Shown here piece after piece: positions 33,599 to 34,057 of a stretch of DNA of 34,057 nucleotides. Under the pieces are notes generated by a model. It was not told where the DNA came from and searched no databases. It saw only the letters and a program-made list of their open reading frames with translations. The translations under genes were made by a program, and so were the position numbers. This DNA comes from Bacteroidales bacterium (GTDB lineage: Bacteria; Bacteroidota; Bacteroidia; Bacteroidales; UBA7960), in the NCBI GenBank assembly GCA_003559855.1, contig PWJZ01000107.1, positions 1 through 34,057 on the forward strand, given 5' to 3'. Every line of letters starts with the position of its first letter. The stretch's first letter is position 1.

Positions 33599-33765
33599 CT
33601 CCACTCAAGAATAGCTTCCAAACACCTCCCCGCCGTCTTACCATCCCACAGCTCCGGGCGTTCGGGTTTTCTGTTGAGGCGGAGGGTGTCGTGGTATTCC
33701 TGGCGTATGATTTCTATGTTGTTGCCGACGAGGACGGAGGCGCCGACGATGGAGATGATTTGCAT
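33589..33765 (-). pseudogene. C-terminal fragment of a WecB-like UDP-GlcNAc 2-epimerase
   Basis: The minus strand from ATG 33765 gives 58 residues: MQIISIVGASVLVGNNIEII, RQEYHDTLRLNRKPERPELW, DGKTAGRCLEAILEWRRW. The pattern LVGNxxExI followed by RPELWDGKxAxRxxEAIL is the usual end of this epimerase family. The catalytic domain is missing and a stop lies a few codons upstream, so it is a relic. It is GC-richer than the flanking DNA, which suggests a different origin from the wecB at 25.6 kb. Confidence 0.65.
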
Positions 33766-34057
33766 AGGATATTATTGTTATTAGTTATGTTATATTTATT
33801 AATCATGAATTTTTATAAAACTGATCGCAAAATTACATAAAAATGACTGTAGTTGATTGTTTTTATGGAGCTGCAAAGTTTAATATAATAAATCCTAAAC
33901 TTTTAATATTTTTTCACGCATACATTCCACGCTACAATCCGGAAGCTGGAAGTCCCTGCCGGGAGCTTCCAGTTCCTTCTTCTATGTTGTAAACCAAATT
34001 TTTTTATTAGTTTTTTTTAAAATATTTTGTTTATTGCTAAATATCAATAAGTTATAA
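33766..34057. other. Intergenic end of the window with one palindrome
   Basis: No gene is seen; mostly A+T-rich. GGAAGCTGGAAGTCCC (33942-33957) and GGGAGCTTCCAGTTCC (33961-33976) form the most regular copy of the dispersed palindrome family, with a 3-nt centre. Confidence 0.6.

Noticed and set aside
33122-33784. Plus-strand frame of 220 residues
   Set aside because: It lies opposite mntA, the CT tract and the epimerase fragment; the minus strand carries the recognisable motifs.

Overview
The window looks like chromosomal DNA of an A+T-rich member of the Bacteroidota, probably Bacteroidales or Marinilabiliales. Supports: matches to the Bacteroidota promoter -7 box TAnnTTTG in front of many genes; a kinase fused to a RapZ C-terminal domain; panB followed by an RluA-type synthase; the block sigma-54 regulator, LptE, TPR protein, SecG, GroES, GroEL; lipoproteins with good lipoboxes; and a Wzi-like outer-membrane barrel. 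I saw no rRNA, convincing tRNA, CRISPR array or intact transposase.

Region 1 (1-4300) runs on the minus strand. It holds the kinase-RapZ fusion and then an uncharacterised cassette: two overlapping LytTR-only regulators, a possible small secreted peptide, a lipoprotein with an odd N-terminal extension and a Cys-containing hydrophobic tail, and a two-helix membrane protein. Region 2 (4950-13650) is plus-strand housekeeping: panB, an RluA-family synthase, a lipocalin-like lipoprotein, radA, TolC and HlyD-type efflux parts without a pump, tsaB and a DivIC/FtsB-like division protein. Region 3 (13740-20030) is the minus-strand envelope and chaperone block, groL back to the sigma-54 regulator, with a TspO-like gene inside it. 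Region 4 (20700-23800) is minus-strand envelope genes (Wzi-like barrel, VanZ-like protein, putative zinc phospholipase-like protein) plus a clean 197-bp MITE with 9-bp target duplications.

Region 5 (23800-34057) is accessory DNA. Two surface-glycan genes (wecB and a DUF354 protein) are mixed with a DUF4143 ATPase, an AbiE type IV toxin-antitoxin pair with its operator, a RelE-type toxin broken by one in-frame stop beside an intact antitoxin, an ADP-ribosyltransferase-like two-gene module, a MntA-HepT pair, and remnants of an ATPase and a second WecB-like epimerase. The spaces between genes are filled by several repeat families: GA/CT-rich 9-10-mer tracts, palindromes built on GGAAGCTGGAAGTCCC, a 25-bp tandem repeat and other short repeated words.

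The best candidates for something undescribed are the LytTR-peptide-lipoprotein cassette, the small-ORF/ART-like module, and the GA/CT tract family, which lies just after gene ends in a fixed orientation and forms the C-terminus of the DUF354 protein.
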